The notes beneath the pieces were generated by a model that saw nothing but the letters and a program-made list of their open reading frames with translations, did no database searches and was not told where the DNA came from. Source: Rapana venosa (Eukaryota; Mollusca; Gastropoda; Neogastropoda; Muricidae). Taken from it: a stretch of 64,000 nt of DNA. The stretch is from NCBI GenBank assembly GCA_028751875.1, contig CM054134.1, positions 69,012,026-69,076,025 of the forward strand, given 5' to 3'. Shown here piece by piece: positions 10,992 to 25,246 of this stretch (position 1 is the stretch's first letter; every line of letters begins with the position of its first letter). Both the position numbers and the translations under genes were made by a program.

Positions 10992-13900
10992 CTGTCAAAC
11001 AGAAACCTGGAACATTACAGTTTGCCTAAACAACATCACCACCACCATTCCTCCTACCACCACCACCACCACCACTACTATGATGACTGTTACTACTACT
11101 TCTATGAACTGTTACTAGCACCACTACCGCCACCACTATTACTACTACCATTGCTTCTACTCCTAACTACTCAACATCTATGATGTTACTAAGCTGCAAC
11201 CCTTACCTGTACATCTATTTTCAAGAGTACTTTTCATAAACTAATGCTTATTGTACCCATATTTCACACTTTGCTGCTGGGTTGGTTTGATCTCACAACA
11301 AAATTCTGATTAAACCAACATGACTGAGTACAAACTATATATACATCCAGTGGCAGGTTTAATGAAAGGCACTCCTACCTACCTACCTGCACTGAAAGAA
11401 TTATCTACCTGAAGTTCATCCATCCCACCCAGAGTTACGTGACTGCACTGATGTCCTTCCCCCAATACTGTGTTCTTAACTCATGGCAAACTAATGAGAA
11501 ATCGTTGGTGCTGAACGCTCAGTCAGCAACTACTGTTGTCTGTCATATGAGTGAAAATGTGTTGAGCTGCCATTAAGCGCCTGGCTAGTTGGGCCCAGCG
11601 CATCTGACTTCAGCAAGAGAGAGAACTAATATAAGTCTTTCTGGAAAAAAGGCAAGAGAATGGACCAAGAAGGCAAAAAATAGACAAGGAGGTGACAGGA
11701 AGAACAGGAACAAAGCAGAAACAAAGGGATTGAAAAAAGGGAATTCCTAGAACAGAATTTCCATAAGATGGGGAAGCTATTTATACTGACACGCCCACAA
11801 CATCTCCACAGGGGAATAATGAGAAATAATGAATGATTAAGCATAAATGAACTATGTATGTTACCGTTTCATTATAAAGGCGGTCCTTTGCGGGTAATTC
11901 ACTTTAAAACGAAAATGTTCCAAATGAGGAAGAATTTCAGAGGGACCGGCCACTGTCTTTATGGACAAGTAACTGTACAACGAAACAGATCCATCATACT
12001 GCAGGGCTATCCCTTGGTATTCTTCATAATGCAGCAAAAACAAGCTTACCTTGAAAAAGAGTTAATTTGAAGTGAAACAACGAATGACCTAAAGTTGACC
12101 TAAAAACTGCAGTTGCATTGACAATAAAGTTTACAAACTACATGTCATCAATGGTCCTCACAAGCTGAAGAAAAACTGCAGTTGCATAGACAATAAAGTT
12201 TACAAACTACATGTCATCAATGGTCCTCACAAGCTGAAGAAAACTGCAGTTGCATAGACAATAAAGTTTACAAACTACATGTCATCAATGGTCCTCACAA
12301 GCTGAAGAAAAACTGCAGTTGCACAGACAATAAAGTTTACAAACTACATGTCATCAATGGTCCTCACAAGCTGAAGAAAAACTGCAGTTGCACAGACAAT
12401 AAAGTTTACAAACTACATGTCATCAATGGTCCTCACAAGCTGAAGAAAAACTGCAGTTGTTAGGCAGGTGACAACTTTCCATCAATGGAGTCCACAGACA
12501 GTGATGCAACCATGCTTACATCAAACCAGCACCAGTTTCTCTACTCTAAGTACTTCACAAAGAAAACAGCACAGTTCCTCTACCCATCCTAGTATCTTAT
12601 CATCATCTACACACACACACGCACCCACGCACACACACGCGCCTCCCCCCCTAAAAACATACACCTCCCACACATACACATACCTCCCCCCCCCCCCCCC
12701 CCCCAACACACACCCCATCAAACCATCCATCCACCTACATCCACCCACCTCCCTACACTTAACACACACACCCCATCACACACCACCCACCCACCTACCT
12801 ATACTTACACACACCCACACCCACCACCACCACACACACATCACACACACCATCCACCCACCCACCAACCCACACCCAGCATCGACCAAAGCCAGACTCC
12901 TTCCTTCCTTCCTCAACTGCCCGCTACCTTCTCCAGCTTGAAGTTCTGGGCCAGCACGGTCCTCTGGTTGTCGTCCAGGCCGCCCATGGCCCTCAGGAAG
13001 TGCGGCAGGAACTGGGTGTAGAACAGGTCAAAGTCCACCTCCGCCATGTTGTACACGGTGATCACGATCTCCTCCTTCAGCAGGTCGTGCGACTTGTGCA
13101 CCAACACCTGCATCAGCACCGTCAGGAAGTCCCACAGCATCTTCTCGCGGAACACACTCTGCACACACGCAAGATTCAAGATTTCATTCGTCTTTGACCC
13201 CCCCCCCCCCCCCCCCCTCTCTTGGGGGCATGGAGGGTTTCAGTTTTCAACATCAGCTGGTAACATATATGATTTGCATTTTAAAAAATACGTTTACGAT
13301 ACTGAATTTGACAGAAATAGGAATATAGTCAGCCTTTTCATCAATGACATGCAACTTTACTGTTAACTAAATAGGAATATAGTCAGCCTTTTCAGCAATG
13401 TCATACAACTTTACTGTGAACTAAACAGAAATATAGTCAGCCTTTTCAGCAATGTCATGCAACTTTTACTGTGAACTAAACAGAAATATAGTCAGCCTTT
13501 TCAGCAATGTCATGCAACTTTTACTGTGAACTAAACAGAAATATAGTCAGCCTTTTCAGCAATGTCATGCAACTTTACTGTGAACTAAACAGAAATATAG
13601 TCAGCCTTTTCATCAATGTCATGCAACTTTACTGTGAACTAAACAGAAATATAGTCAACCTTTTCATCAATGTCATGCAACTTTACTGTGAACTATGAAT
13701 TTGCTAAATTTTCATAAAGTCCTTTTGTCAGCAGAGAACAAATTACAACAAGTGTACATGGATCTTGGATCCAGATATCCATGAGGTAGGCCATTCTTCC
13801 AAAGCTCACAACACTTTGGACATTCCATTGATTATAAAGTAAAACTCATCTCCTATTGTTTTCATGTTACACTGTTTACAAAGACGATTTTTGCACTGAA

Positions 13901-16900
13901 TATCGTTCACTCATCCTGTTTCAATTGGCAATAAATGATTAATGCAACTGAATCTCAATAATGAAATCATATTGTTATATGGCAACTCACTAATATACTT
14001 TTCCCCCTTAAATATTTTTTTGTATAATTGTAATTGTAACACACACTCACACACACTCACAAATGGGGAAAAATAAAAGGTGGTTAGAGCACTGCACTCG
14101 CCAGCTGATGGCCCATCAGTGCCCACTCCACTCCCTCGAAAGTCCTTCAGATGAGACTACAAACCCAGGTCTCAAGTGCGAATATTCAAAGAACAGCTTG
14201 TGTACATGTTACAAACTGTTCCGCCTTTCAGAAGAGTAGGCCATTTACGTTGGTGGGATCATATGACAAAATTTACAAACCGCATGCACACAGGGACTGG
14301 ATGTAAAAAAGCAAATGAGCGCTTATTCCATTATTCTTACATAAAAAAAAGCACAGCAGGCAAGTGACTTGGCTTGCTATAGATCTCCTTTCACCCCTTG
14401 AGGAGTCATCGTGGCATTGTCAGAAACTGTGTGGCCGTGTGTTTGGGGGGGGGGGGGGGGGGTGTTGTATCTGGCGAAACTCATCCCTCTCCCAGTTACA
14501 AAGCGCATGCTGGGTGTGTATGCGTCATCCATTCCACCAACTTCAGCCACGCTTACTCTTATAAGAAAGATAGAGGGGTTTCTAAGAAAGGTTCAAGGGG
14601 TTTTCACATGTATGCTAAATGTTGTGCGTATTTTCACACATGGAATCTCAATCCACAGTCTCACCTAGTGGTCTACCAGGGGAATGAAATCAGTACTCAT
14701 GCCCACTCCAGGGAACAACCCCTTGAAGCTGACTCCTCAGCAGTTGTTTTGTTGTTGTGCGTTCCCCAGCTTTACACTCTGGGGGTCACCCAGAACGTGC
14801 ACTCTGACTCACTCATCCCACCTGGGAATCACTGTGAGATAGGAAGCACACCGGATGGAAGTTTGCGTGTATGACTATTTTCAAGTACCTCGCCAAATAG
14901 GCAGCCATACTCCGACTTCAGAGGATTTTTTTCTCCTTTAAAAGAAGAGTGCAGGTTGTTATGTTAAGAGCTTGTCATGGCTGAAGGCAATCTCAACACA
15001 ACATTTTACAACATAACATTTTAGTGTAGGCCTCGGCAATTAGCTGGCATCAATAACTGACACAGCTTTTGGCCTGGGCCAACTCCTCAGCAGTGATTCA
15101 AACCTATGCCTTTTCAATTAATACTGTATCATAGACTTCATTTTTCTAATAAACGTGTTCAGGGTTTAGGTGGGGGCGCAACTTTCTGACATACTTAGTC
15201 CCCAAGTCTTTATCCAGCACCGTTAGACAAGGTTGACTTCCCAGGCATTGTGTGTCCATTCTTAGCTTCATCTGGTGAGAATTGTCAGGGAGATTGCTTG
15301 CGTCTCATCTCGCATCATGTCTCACAGTTTGAAGATCAAACAAAACAAAACCGCATACACACAGGGATTGGAGGTAAAAAAGCACATAAGTGCTTATTCC
15401 ATTATCCTCGATATAAAAGAATAAAATAGAAAAAAATAAAAATAAAAAAGATCAAAGTGACATTAACATGACACAAAGGTTTGCTAAAGAAGAGCAGAGA
15501 AAACAAAAGATAACAGAGGAACAAAGATAAGACAGGAGATGAAGGCAAAAGAAACAAACAGAAGATGGAAAAGTACCAGATAAGACAGGAGATGATGGCA
15601 AAAGAAACAAACAGAAGATGGAAAAGTACCAGATAAGACAGGAGATGATGGCAAAAGAAACAAACAGAAGATGGAAAAGTACCAGATAAGACAGGAGATG
15701 ATGGCAAAAGAAACAAACAGAAGATGGAAAAGTACCAGATAAGACAGGAGATGATGGCAAAAGAAACAAACAGAAGATGGAAAAGTACCAGATAAGACAG
15801 GAGATGATGGCAAAAGAAACAAACAGAAGATGGAAAAGTACCAGATAAGACAGGAGATGATGGCAAAAGAAACAAACAGAAGATGGAAAAGTACCAGATA
15901 AGACAGGAGATGATGGCAAAAGAAACAAACAGAAGATGGAAAAGTACCAGATAAGACAGGAGATGATGGCAAAAGAAACAAACAGAAGATGGAAAAGTAC
16001 CAGATAAGACAGGAGATGATGGCAAAAGAAACAAACAGAAGATGGAAAAGTACCAGATAAGACAGGAGATGATGGCAAAAGAAAAAAACAGAAGATGGAA
16101 AAGTACCAAAGATAATTTTGACAAAACATTAAAAGACAGAGACAGGCAGCAAGAAAGAACAAGAGATTAAAAAAAAGTAATGTGTATTTATTTCATTTTT
16201 ATTCTTTTATTTCAAGAATAATGGAATAAGCACTTATGTGCTTTTTTACATCCAGTTCCCGTGTGCCTGCAGTTCTGTTAATTTTGTCATTCATTCCCAC
16301 CAGCACACAATGGCCTACTCTTCCAAAAAGAAGAATGGGTTGTAATATGTGCGTAAGATGTTCTGTGTGCGTTAACAGAAGAGGCCTTGACTTATAGTTG
16401 AAATAAAATAGAAAACAGACAGGATGACATACAGGCTGCTGAACAAAAAATGAAAAAAAGCAACTATGCAAGGGATGTTAACTGAATGTTGATAAAAATA
16501 AACACAACAAAAAATACAGAGAAAAGAAAATAGAAAGCTGAAAGATACAAAGGGCATCCAAGGGACTGCTAAAAAAAATAGATGAAAAAAAAAGGAAACA
16601 AAAAAACAAAGAGGGAACACACACAGAAGAAGAAAAGAAAGAAGCGTTAAACAGAAACACAGGGGAGGGGGTAAACACTGCTATGAGAGGAAAATCATCT
16701 TGTGCTCCTGATCAAACTACTGACCTTGCTGTACAGTTTCCACTTGAAGTGAAGTGCTTCCAGAGATTCCAGGTTCTGTCTGAATACTCCAATGTCCGGC
16801 TGCAGAAAGGACTGCCCATAGGCCTGCAGGACAGGAACAAAAACAGTAGCATGTAGAAGATGACCTGCACAGCCAATCCTCAGAAACAAATAAGCCACAC

Positions 16901-19900
16901 ATCAACATCTCCATTCTTTTATATCATGTGTGTAATTGATAGAGCCACACAAAAAATTCACCGGTGAGGTGAAGTGAGTTGAGAAACAAAAACCAAGCAT
17001 AAATAAAAAATGGCATTAGGAAAAATAGCAACAAGCTGAACACATCACTAGCATTGTTTAGTATATTTTATCAACTACATGACTCTTTATTTTTCTTGAT
17101 TTTAACCTGCACATTGCCAGCCATATCTGGTGCGTTTGCAAAACATGTTGTCTACTTGTTACCTCCTGCTTTCAACCCTCACACCTAAGCTTGCAGCACG
17201 TTAATTAAAAAGAGAGAAGAGAGCAAGTCTCCTCTGCTGACTGTCACAGCTTCCACACATCCAGTCCTACGCAGTGCATCCACATGGTGATGGGTGTTGA
17301 AATGGGAACCATTGGCCCTCCACACTACTAAACAGTAAGGTTGAAGTAGGAGGTTTGGCCTGCATGTGCAGAATGCATGGCTCCCCAGCATGTAGACTAC
17401 CCCTGGTGCTCATCAACCAGGCTCCCAGCTATGGGAAACAGCAATCTCTTCGGAGCACATCCACACTCCTGGGGGGTCTACAGTGGTGGAGGTGGCAGCA
17501 GGAAAGAGATGTCGATGATCTGATTTCTTCAACAAACCCTTAAAGTTGTACAGAGAACTGTGAAAGAAAGGAAGAAACACACACACATCATCTAACGCTA
17601 TGGTATAACTTAGGGTAGAGAGAATACACTTGTGTGCTATGTATATATTTTATTTATTTATTTATTTATACCACTTTAAGTCATGAGATTTCTCTGCGTG
17701 AAATTCATGCTGCTCTCCCCGGGGAAAGCATGTCACCACAAGAACAGCGCCACCCCCCCCCCCCTTTTTTTTTGTCTGCAACTGTATTTGTTTCCCTATC
17801 AGAGTGGCTTTTTTCTAAGAATTTTGCCAGGGGCAACTCTCTTGTTGCCGTGGGTTCTTTTACATGCGCTGAATAATTATGTGTAGCACACAGGACCTCG
17901 ATTTATCGTCTCATCTGAAAGACAAGCGCCAAGCACCACTCATGCTCTTATGGATGGGGAAAAAGTTTCGGGCCCAAACGGGATTCGAACCACCACACAC
18001 TTCCGACCCGGACTTTTCGCTTTCTAGACAGGCGCGTTACCTCTGGACCACCGATCCACTGTCTCTATGTCTACACAGATCATTTTCCTTTTTAGGACCT
18101 TTTCCCAAACATTAATTTATTTCCCTCCACAGCATCAGCAGACTCCATTCACTTGGACAGCACACAGCAGCACCTCACCTGAAAGATGGCCGAGAAGTCG
18201 TTGAAATGCTCCATGGGGTGTTCATGTTGCAGCTTGGAGGCGAACACATTGGTGCGGAAGAAGTAGCGCCAGTTGTTGACAATCAAGGAGTGCAACACCT
18301 CATACAGCGAACTCTTGATGTCTGGGGAGGGACGCTGTTTTCACACAACAGTCAACCGGTACATGAAAATCTATACCCCTCTCAGGTCTATCAGCACAAA
18401 ATATTGCCACATTGTATCAAATAAAAACAATCACATATCAAGCACTTTTGGCTTGTGTTTTAAGGTTTAGCAAAAGTTCTAGGACAAAAATTTTCATATT
18501 CTATAATTTGATTTAGATAAGCCAATGATTTGTGTTTTGTTTCTGATCAAGACAACAAATCTGCATCTAACACATAAGTAAACAAATATTTCTAACACAT
18601 AGGTAAAAATACAAAGTAATGTAAGGGTGTCCCATAACCTATATGGTCATAGTGGAGCGAGGCATCAGACCTCACTTCTCTAGGGGCCAGCATATTGAGG
18701 GCAGCACCCATCTCCTCTCCCTCGCTGCTTTACCTTCCCTGACCCTAAAGAGGGCAAGCACTCATTTACAGCTGGGTGAACTGAGGGACTGTACTGAAGC
18801 CAAGGCACGCAAACGATCACCCATCCACTTGGTAACCACGCTCAGTGCTGCTTAACATTGGCCGGGGGAAAGTGAGTGCTCTGACCACTGAGATATCCCA
18901 TCCCCATCTAACACATACTACCACCCAAACCAAACCAGTTACGTCTTCTTTCCAATGCTGTCCATGTTGGACATGTAGACACACAAAGCATGCGGCAGAC
19001 AAGACTCACTCACTGGAGAAATGATGGGGAAGATCTGTTCCATGCAAATGTTGATGATGCGAGGCAGGAAGGCTTTGAAGGCCGAGCCAGGCTCCACCAC
19101 AATGAGTTCCAGCAACTTGAGGAACCTGTGCAACAGTTTAGGGACGAGGCATTGTTAGAACAGAGTCTGAGACACCTGGAAATTCACAACAAAGTGAACT
19201 GTCTCACCGATACATTCCACCAAACCACTATAACTATATATTATTATTATCATTATTATGATAAAAAAAATTCCTTGACAAATTGCTATAGTTCTATATA
19301 TTATTGTTATCCTTATAAATAAAAATTTCTTGACAATTTTTTTCATTTTCTTCAATCTTCTGATGGCTGTTCCAAAGTTAAGAAAATGCAGTCAAAAGCC
19401 ATTAGACAGGAGCGCACAAACAATTCCATGGAGATGCCAGGCTTATAACCCCTATACTCACTTTTCAATGATTCGGAAGGCTACTCCTGTCTCCTGCTGG
19501 ATGGTCTCTTGTAACTGTTCCCTGCAACATCACGGATCAACACACATGAGCACAAATCTATTACTGAGGAAATAGTAGAGTAGGAAAACAGGACTCTACT
19601 GAGGTCTTCTGCCAAGAACTACTTTCATATCAGCTAAAAGGTAAAGTACAAACAGTAATATTATTAAAAAATAACACTGAAGTACATCTGGTGGATGAGC
19701 AAAGAAAAACAACAACAGAAACAACTGGATTCAAACTATAATCAAAGCTGTGACCTCTCACTTTGTAGACATTTGCATTACTCTCCCACTCACCCCCGCA
19801 CCACTCCAGCTCACCAGTTCCCCCACCCCACCCCCCCACTCCAGCTCACCAGTTCCCCCACCCCACTCCATCAGCTCACCAGTTCCCCCACCCCACCCAC

Positions 19901-22900
19901 TCCAGCTCACCAGTTCCCCACCCTGCACCACTCCAGCTCACCAGTTCCCCCCCCCACTCCAGCTCACCAGTTCCCCCACCCCCCCACTCCAGCTCACCAG
20001 TTCCCCCCCCCGCACCTCTCCAGCTCACCAGTTCCCCCCACCCCCGCACTCTCCAGCTCACCAGTTCCCCCACCCCAGTTCCCCCCAGTCACCGTTCCCA
20101 CTCCAGCTCACCAGTTCCCCCCCGCACCACTCAGCTCACAGTTCCCCCACCCCTCCAGCTCACCAGTTTCCCCCACCTCCAGCTCACCAGTTCCCCCACC
20201 CCGCACCACTCCAGCTCACCAGTTCCCACCCCACCCTCCAGCTCACCAGTTTCCACCCCAGCCACCAGCCCCCACTCCAGCTCACCAGTCCCCCCCCGCA
20301 CCATCCAGCTCACCAGTTCCCCACACCCCCGCACCACTCCAGCTCACCAGTTCCCCCCCCACTCCAGCTCACCAGTTCCCCACCCCCGCACCCTCCAGCT
20401 CACCAGTTCCCCACCCACCACACCCACCCTCCAGCTCACCAGTTCCCCACCCCCCACCACCAGTCACCATCCCCCCACCCCACCGCTCCAGCTCACCAGA
20501 TCCCCCACACCACTCCAGCTCACCAGATCCCCACACCACTCCAGCTCACCAGTTCCCCACCCCACCAGTTCCCCCACCCCCAGCTCACCAGTCCCCCCCC
20601 ACCCCACCCCCGCACCCTCCAGTTCCCCCACCCCAGCTCACCAGTCCCCCCCACCCCACCCCCGCACCACTCCAGTTCCCCAATCTAAGGGTTGTCTTCT
20701 AGAAGTCATACCTGGTGAAGAGGTTCATGAAGGTGTGAATAGTCTGCTCTATGAAAGGGACGCCCATCTGAACCCGCAGTCCTTGGAAGAGAGCCAGGAA
20801 GAAACCCATGATCTCATCCACAATATCTGCAATGAAAAGACAGTGTGGTTATTCTTCTGTCCTCACTCAACTACTGTGGCAACTTTCTATACTGCAAAAA
20901 TCTCTGTAAATTTGATTTAAGAATAGTGAATAAAGGTGTTAACAAAAAAAAAAAAACTAAAACAAAAAGAGCAAAATCAAAAACCAGACACAGATCTGAC
21001 CTCCAACTTTTTTTTTTTGGTGCTTAACTTTCAACCAGCAAGCATTTTACACAGAAAAATTCTAGAGATAAGATGGGAATATTCTGTGTGGTGATGAGTT
21101 TTACCGGTTTTCTTAACTGTTGTAGCAATGCTCAAATATTAATTTTAATGGAAATGATGTACTACAATCCCCCCCACACACATTCTGGAATATTTCACAT
21201 AGGTTAAACCTACTTAGCACTGAATACGTGATATGACTGTAACTTCAAGATGCAGGTTTGATGAAGGGTTGTTTTTTTGATTTTTTTATCCTCGGCTACA
21301 GCTCCGAGGTTCACAAATGGTGTGGGATTTTTGCATATGCAAACCACTGTTTTCCCCCACCACTGAGGTAGCTGCATTCCGACTTAGGGGATAGACACAA
21401 GTTTTGAGTCTCCTTTGAAGTGTCGCGTTACAGGGAATTTTCTCCTGGGGTTGCCACAGACACAAGCTCTGTTCCTCTGCAAGTCCAGGACAATAAACCA
21501 AAATCCCATAGACCAAGTGTATGTAGAAACACACACACATAAACCCTGCTCCATTTCTAGTAGAAAGGAAGACCAGTGGCATGGAGGATACAGACACACC
21601 CACAGCAAGCCTCCTACAGCCCGGAGAGGAATGATTTGTACCAGCTTCAACTTGCCCAGGCCAGCACATCCTGCCTGAACAAGTCAGCGCCAAAGTGCCC
21701 TTACAACTAACTCCTTGAGGGCTGGAAGTTAAAAAGCCATGTGTACTTATTCCTTTCCCTTAGTACAAAAAAGAAAGTTCCTTCATTCATTCATTTGTGG
21801 ATCAGTGGTCTAGAGGTAACGCACCTGCCTAGAAAGTGAAAAGTCCAGGTTCGGACGAAGTATGTGGTAATTTGATCCTCTTTTGTGCCCAAAACTTTCC
21901 TCCAATCAACTAGACCATGAGTGGTGGTCTGGGTGTTAGTCTTTTGGATGAGACAATAAACCGATGTCCCATGTGTAACAAGCATTTAGTGCATAATCCA
22001 CGGCAACAAGAAAGTTGTCCCTGGCAAAATTCTGTACAAAAAAAGTCAGTCTGATAGGGAAACAAATACACATGGAGACAGAAAAAGAAAACACAAAAAA
22101 ATGCTCTTGTGGCGACACGCTCTCCCCAGGGAGAGGAGCCCGAATTTCACGCAGAAAAATATGCCATGACTTAAACAAATACTGTTCATCCACCATTCAT
22201 TCATTCATACATTCAAGTAGTTAGGAGAAATCACATAGAAGACAACATGAATTTTTTGTTTTTTTAAAAAGGGGGAGGGGTAAAGAATGCCAGCAGGCAG
22301 GGGACCTGTTTGGCTGATGTAGATGGAAAAGATGGCCAGCGTGGTCTGGATGACCGGCGTCAGGGACTGATACATCAGCTGCTTTGTGCGCACCACCTCC
22401 CCAGCCACAGACTCAATCCAGTCTTGACACACTCGCAACACGCGGCGAATCACCGACTTGGCTGTCACGACACAACAGAGGTGACTGTACATTAGCTGGG
22501 CAGAGAGTTAGTTTTACTACCATCATAAAATGATAACGTGTTCAAACTGTTTTGGTTAACACAAATTTCAGTCTTATTATGAATAAGAAATGGTTTCATT
22601 AAAATGAAAACGAAAGAGAGGCAGAGCTAATTTGATGTTTATACTGAACACTGGAGAAGATTTCAGACATAGGCACATAGTACACAGACACAGTATGCAT
22701 ATGTGTGCATTTGGTTTTGTCTGAGGATGTATGTGTGAGCATCTGGTTTTGTCTAAGTATATATATTCCTGCATCTGGCTTTGACTAAAAAAATTTTAAA
22801 ATTTTTAAAAACTAGCATCCAATTCTCAGCAAAATTTCTTCTTGAATATTGCCACTGGAACGAGTTAAACACAAACATTGTAACGCAACATAAGAGGACT

Positions 22901-25172
22901 GTTCTTTCTACCAAAGCCAAATACTCATACCATACCAAATCTCAGAAATCACACAAATACCACACAAACTGTCAAAAGTACAAATAACAGACCTGTGACT
23001 GCTGAACTGTTGGCACTGTGGATCATATACTGCAATGGATAATGACAGAGATAGAGACTGAACATGTTCAAAAACAAAAGTATGGTGTCTGTCATCATGA
23101 ACTGAAAAGTGACTAGGCATCAACTTTCCCTATTAAAATAAAATAATGTTTTGGAATAAACATAGCAAATTAATAAAACTTTGCCAAATCAGATATCATT
23201 CTATTTTTAGTATAAGCTGAACCCTCAAAACCTCAGTAAAAAAAATTACCAGGCACTGTTTTATAGTCAGTACTGGGCTCTCTCACATCAAAATGATCCA
23301 TGTTCATGGACATTTCTGGTGGCTTATCAACCAGTTGTGCCTACTGTCTTGTTCTTCCTGAAGTCGAAAAAGAAAATAACATGTGCAGCTAGTTTATTAG
23401 TGTGTTTAAGAACATAGAAAGTATGGCTCTAACGCATTATGTAAGTCCACCCATACAGGTATACAAAAAATACACTAAAACCTTTCAGGTAACAAAAGCA
23501 GATCTCTCTAAAACCCTTTTTCAGCAGATGTGTCCATTTCCACAATGCTACAGCACAGGCACTGACAGTCACCTTGTTCTTGCAGTTCTTTGCTGGAGGC
23601 CAGGTCAGGGCAGTCTTTGAGGGCGATGAAGTCTTTGGCCAGCTGGCGAGTGAACGTCTGATGGTGAGACCCGCGACTGCTCCAGTCCTGCTCCTTCTCC
23701 ACGACGCCAGGCCACGGCAGCATCAGGTAGTGTGACAGTGACCGATACAGCAGCAACTGCACCTTCAACCAACAAATATCATACTGTTCCCCTTTGTACG
23801 TGAAGGAGGATGGCTTCTCCATTCAGAAGGAAAGGATCCAAAAAGGACACACACCTATTTTATTAATTTTATTTATATATTCTTTTATATCGAGGATAAT
23901 GGAATAAGCACTTACGCGGCTTATCTGTATACCAATCTTTTCAAGTTACAGCTCCGAGTTGATGAAGAGAAAAAAGTGAACAGGCCAGACTAACCAATCA
24001 CTGCTGCAAATAAAAGAGCAGTGGAGTTTACTCATTACGACTGCACTGAAGTCATCATTTTCCCTCCCACTTTCAGCAACTCTCAGCTTCTATCCATTCC
24101 AGCCCACCCCAGCCCCAGCTAGTGCAAATCATAGCAAGAACTGACTGTACTTAGAAAACTAGGAGGGAGAAGAAAAGGGAGAGGCATGAGGGTAAAGAGA
24201 AGGGGTGTGCTAATTACAGGACTGCACCTGGAACCTTGACTGAGTTCTGCTAGATTTACGAGCTGTGAACATGCTGTGCCCATTCCAGTTTATGACAATT
24301 TCACTACCAAGTCACCAGAAGAAAGCAGTACAGGCAAAATGCTATATACCGAATATAAGAAAAATAGTGTCAGAACTGGTTAACAAACAAAAAAATCAAC
24401 TGAGAAAGCAGAAAATGATAGAGAGGACAGAAAGATAAGAAAAAAGACCAAAAAAATGATAGGAAAGGGACAAATTTCTTACACAAGACTTCTAGAATGT
24501 GGGGATACAATTTATGTTGAAATCCCAAAGAAGTATACATAAACACACACAAACACATGCGCATGCGCACACAATTACCCTTCATGGGATGATTAAAGTG
24601 TTTTTGACTTAACTTTGACTTGACTGACACACGCACACAAGCACACACACACACACACTCTCTCTCTCTCACAAACACACACACTCACAACACACACACT
24701 CACACTCTCTCTCACACACACATGCACACTCTCTCTCACGCACACACACACACACTCTCTCTCTCTCTTGCACACACACAAACACACACACAAGCACACA
24801 CACTCTCTCACACACACACTCACTCACCCTGTCTCTCTCTCTCTCTCTCTCTCTCGCACACACTGCTGCTGCTGCTACTACACACACACACACACATAAC
24901 TCACCTCAATAGTGAGACCCTGACAGGAGCCCTGTGTAGCAGCAGTGTACATGGTCTGGACAGGGGACAGCTGCAGGAGGAACGCCGGACGAACAGTGGT
25001 GGTGATGGACAACAGCAGGTGGACGGCCGAGTGGACCACTCTCTCTGGCACCTTTTTCCATCAACAAACTTCATGACTGCAGATCACTGTTGGAATCGTT
25101 CACAAGTAAGTAAGTGTGTGTGTGTGTGTGTGTGTGTGGTGTGTCTGTGTGTCTGTGTGTGTGTGTGTGTGT

Positions 25173-25246
<74 letters not shown>

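Larger units (their letters stand above)
10992..12927 (-). other. XPO6: XPO6 intron 24
   Basis: Holds a (CAC)n/(TAC)n triplet stretch (11030-11165), family A copy A2, a 68-bp tandem array (12100-12460) and a CA/C-rich block with a poly(C) run (12600-12890). No further exon is seen. Confidence 0.8.
13159..16724 (-). other. XPO6: XPO6 intron 23
   Basis: Contains a poly(C) run (13199-13217), the 54-bp array, SINE copies B2, B3 and B4, a poly(G) run (14443-14461), family G copy G2 and the 53-bp array. No exon is needed here: exons 23 and 24 join in frame. Confidence 0.8.
20827..22305 (-). other. XPO6: XPO6 intron 18
   Basis: Contains A-rich sequence, SINE fragment C6 and full SINE D2. 21400-21780 is other low-copy sequence sharing GCCTGAA(C/A)AA(G/A)TCAGCGC with 26250. 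Confidence 0.75.
23763..24904 (-). other. XPO6: XPO6 intron 16
   Basis: Contains a 60-bp SINE B scrap (23868-23925: TATCGAGGATAATGGAATAA), a retroelement tail at 24575-24622 and a CA/CTCT microsatellite (24630-24896). Confidence 0.7.

Noticed and set aside
10929..11183. Plus-strand 84-codon His/Leu-rich frame
   Set aside because: It is antisense to XPO6 exon 25 and then runs through a CAC/TAC triplet repeat.
19695..20702. 335- and 312-codon Pro/Ser/His-rich frames
   Set aside because: They follow the 20-35-bp minisatellite and are open in several frames on both strands; they lie in an XPO6 intron.
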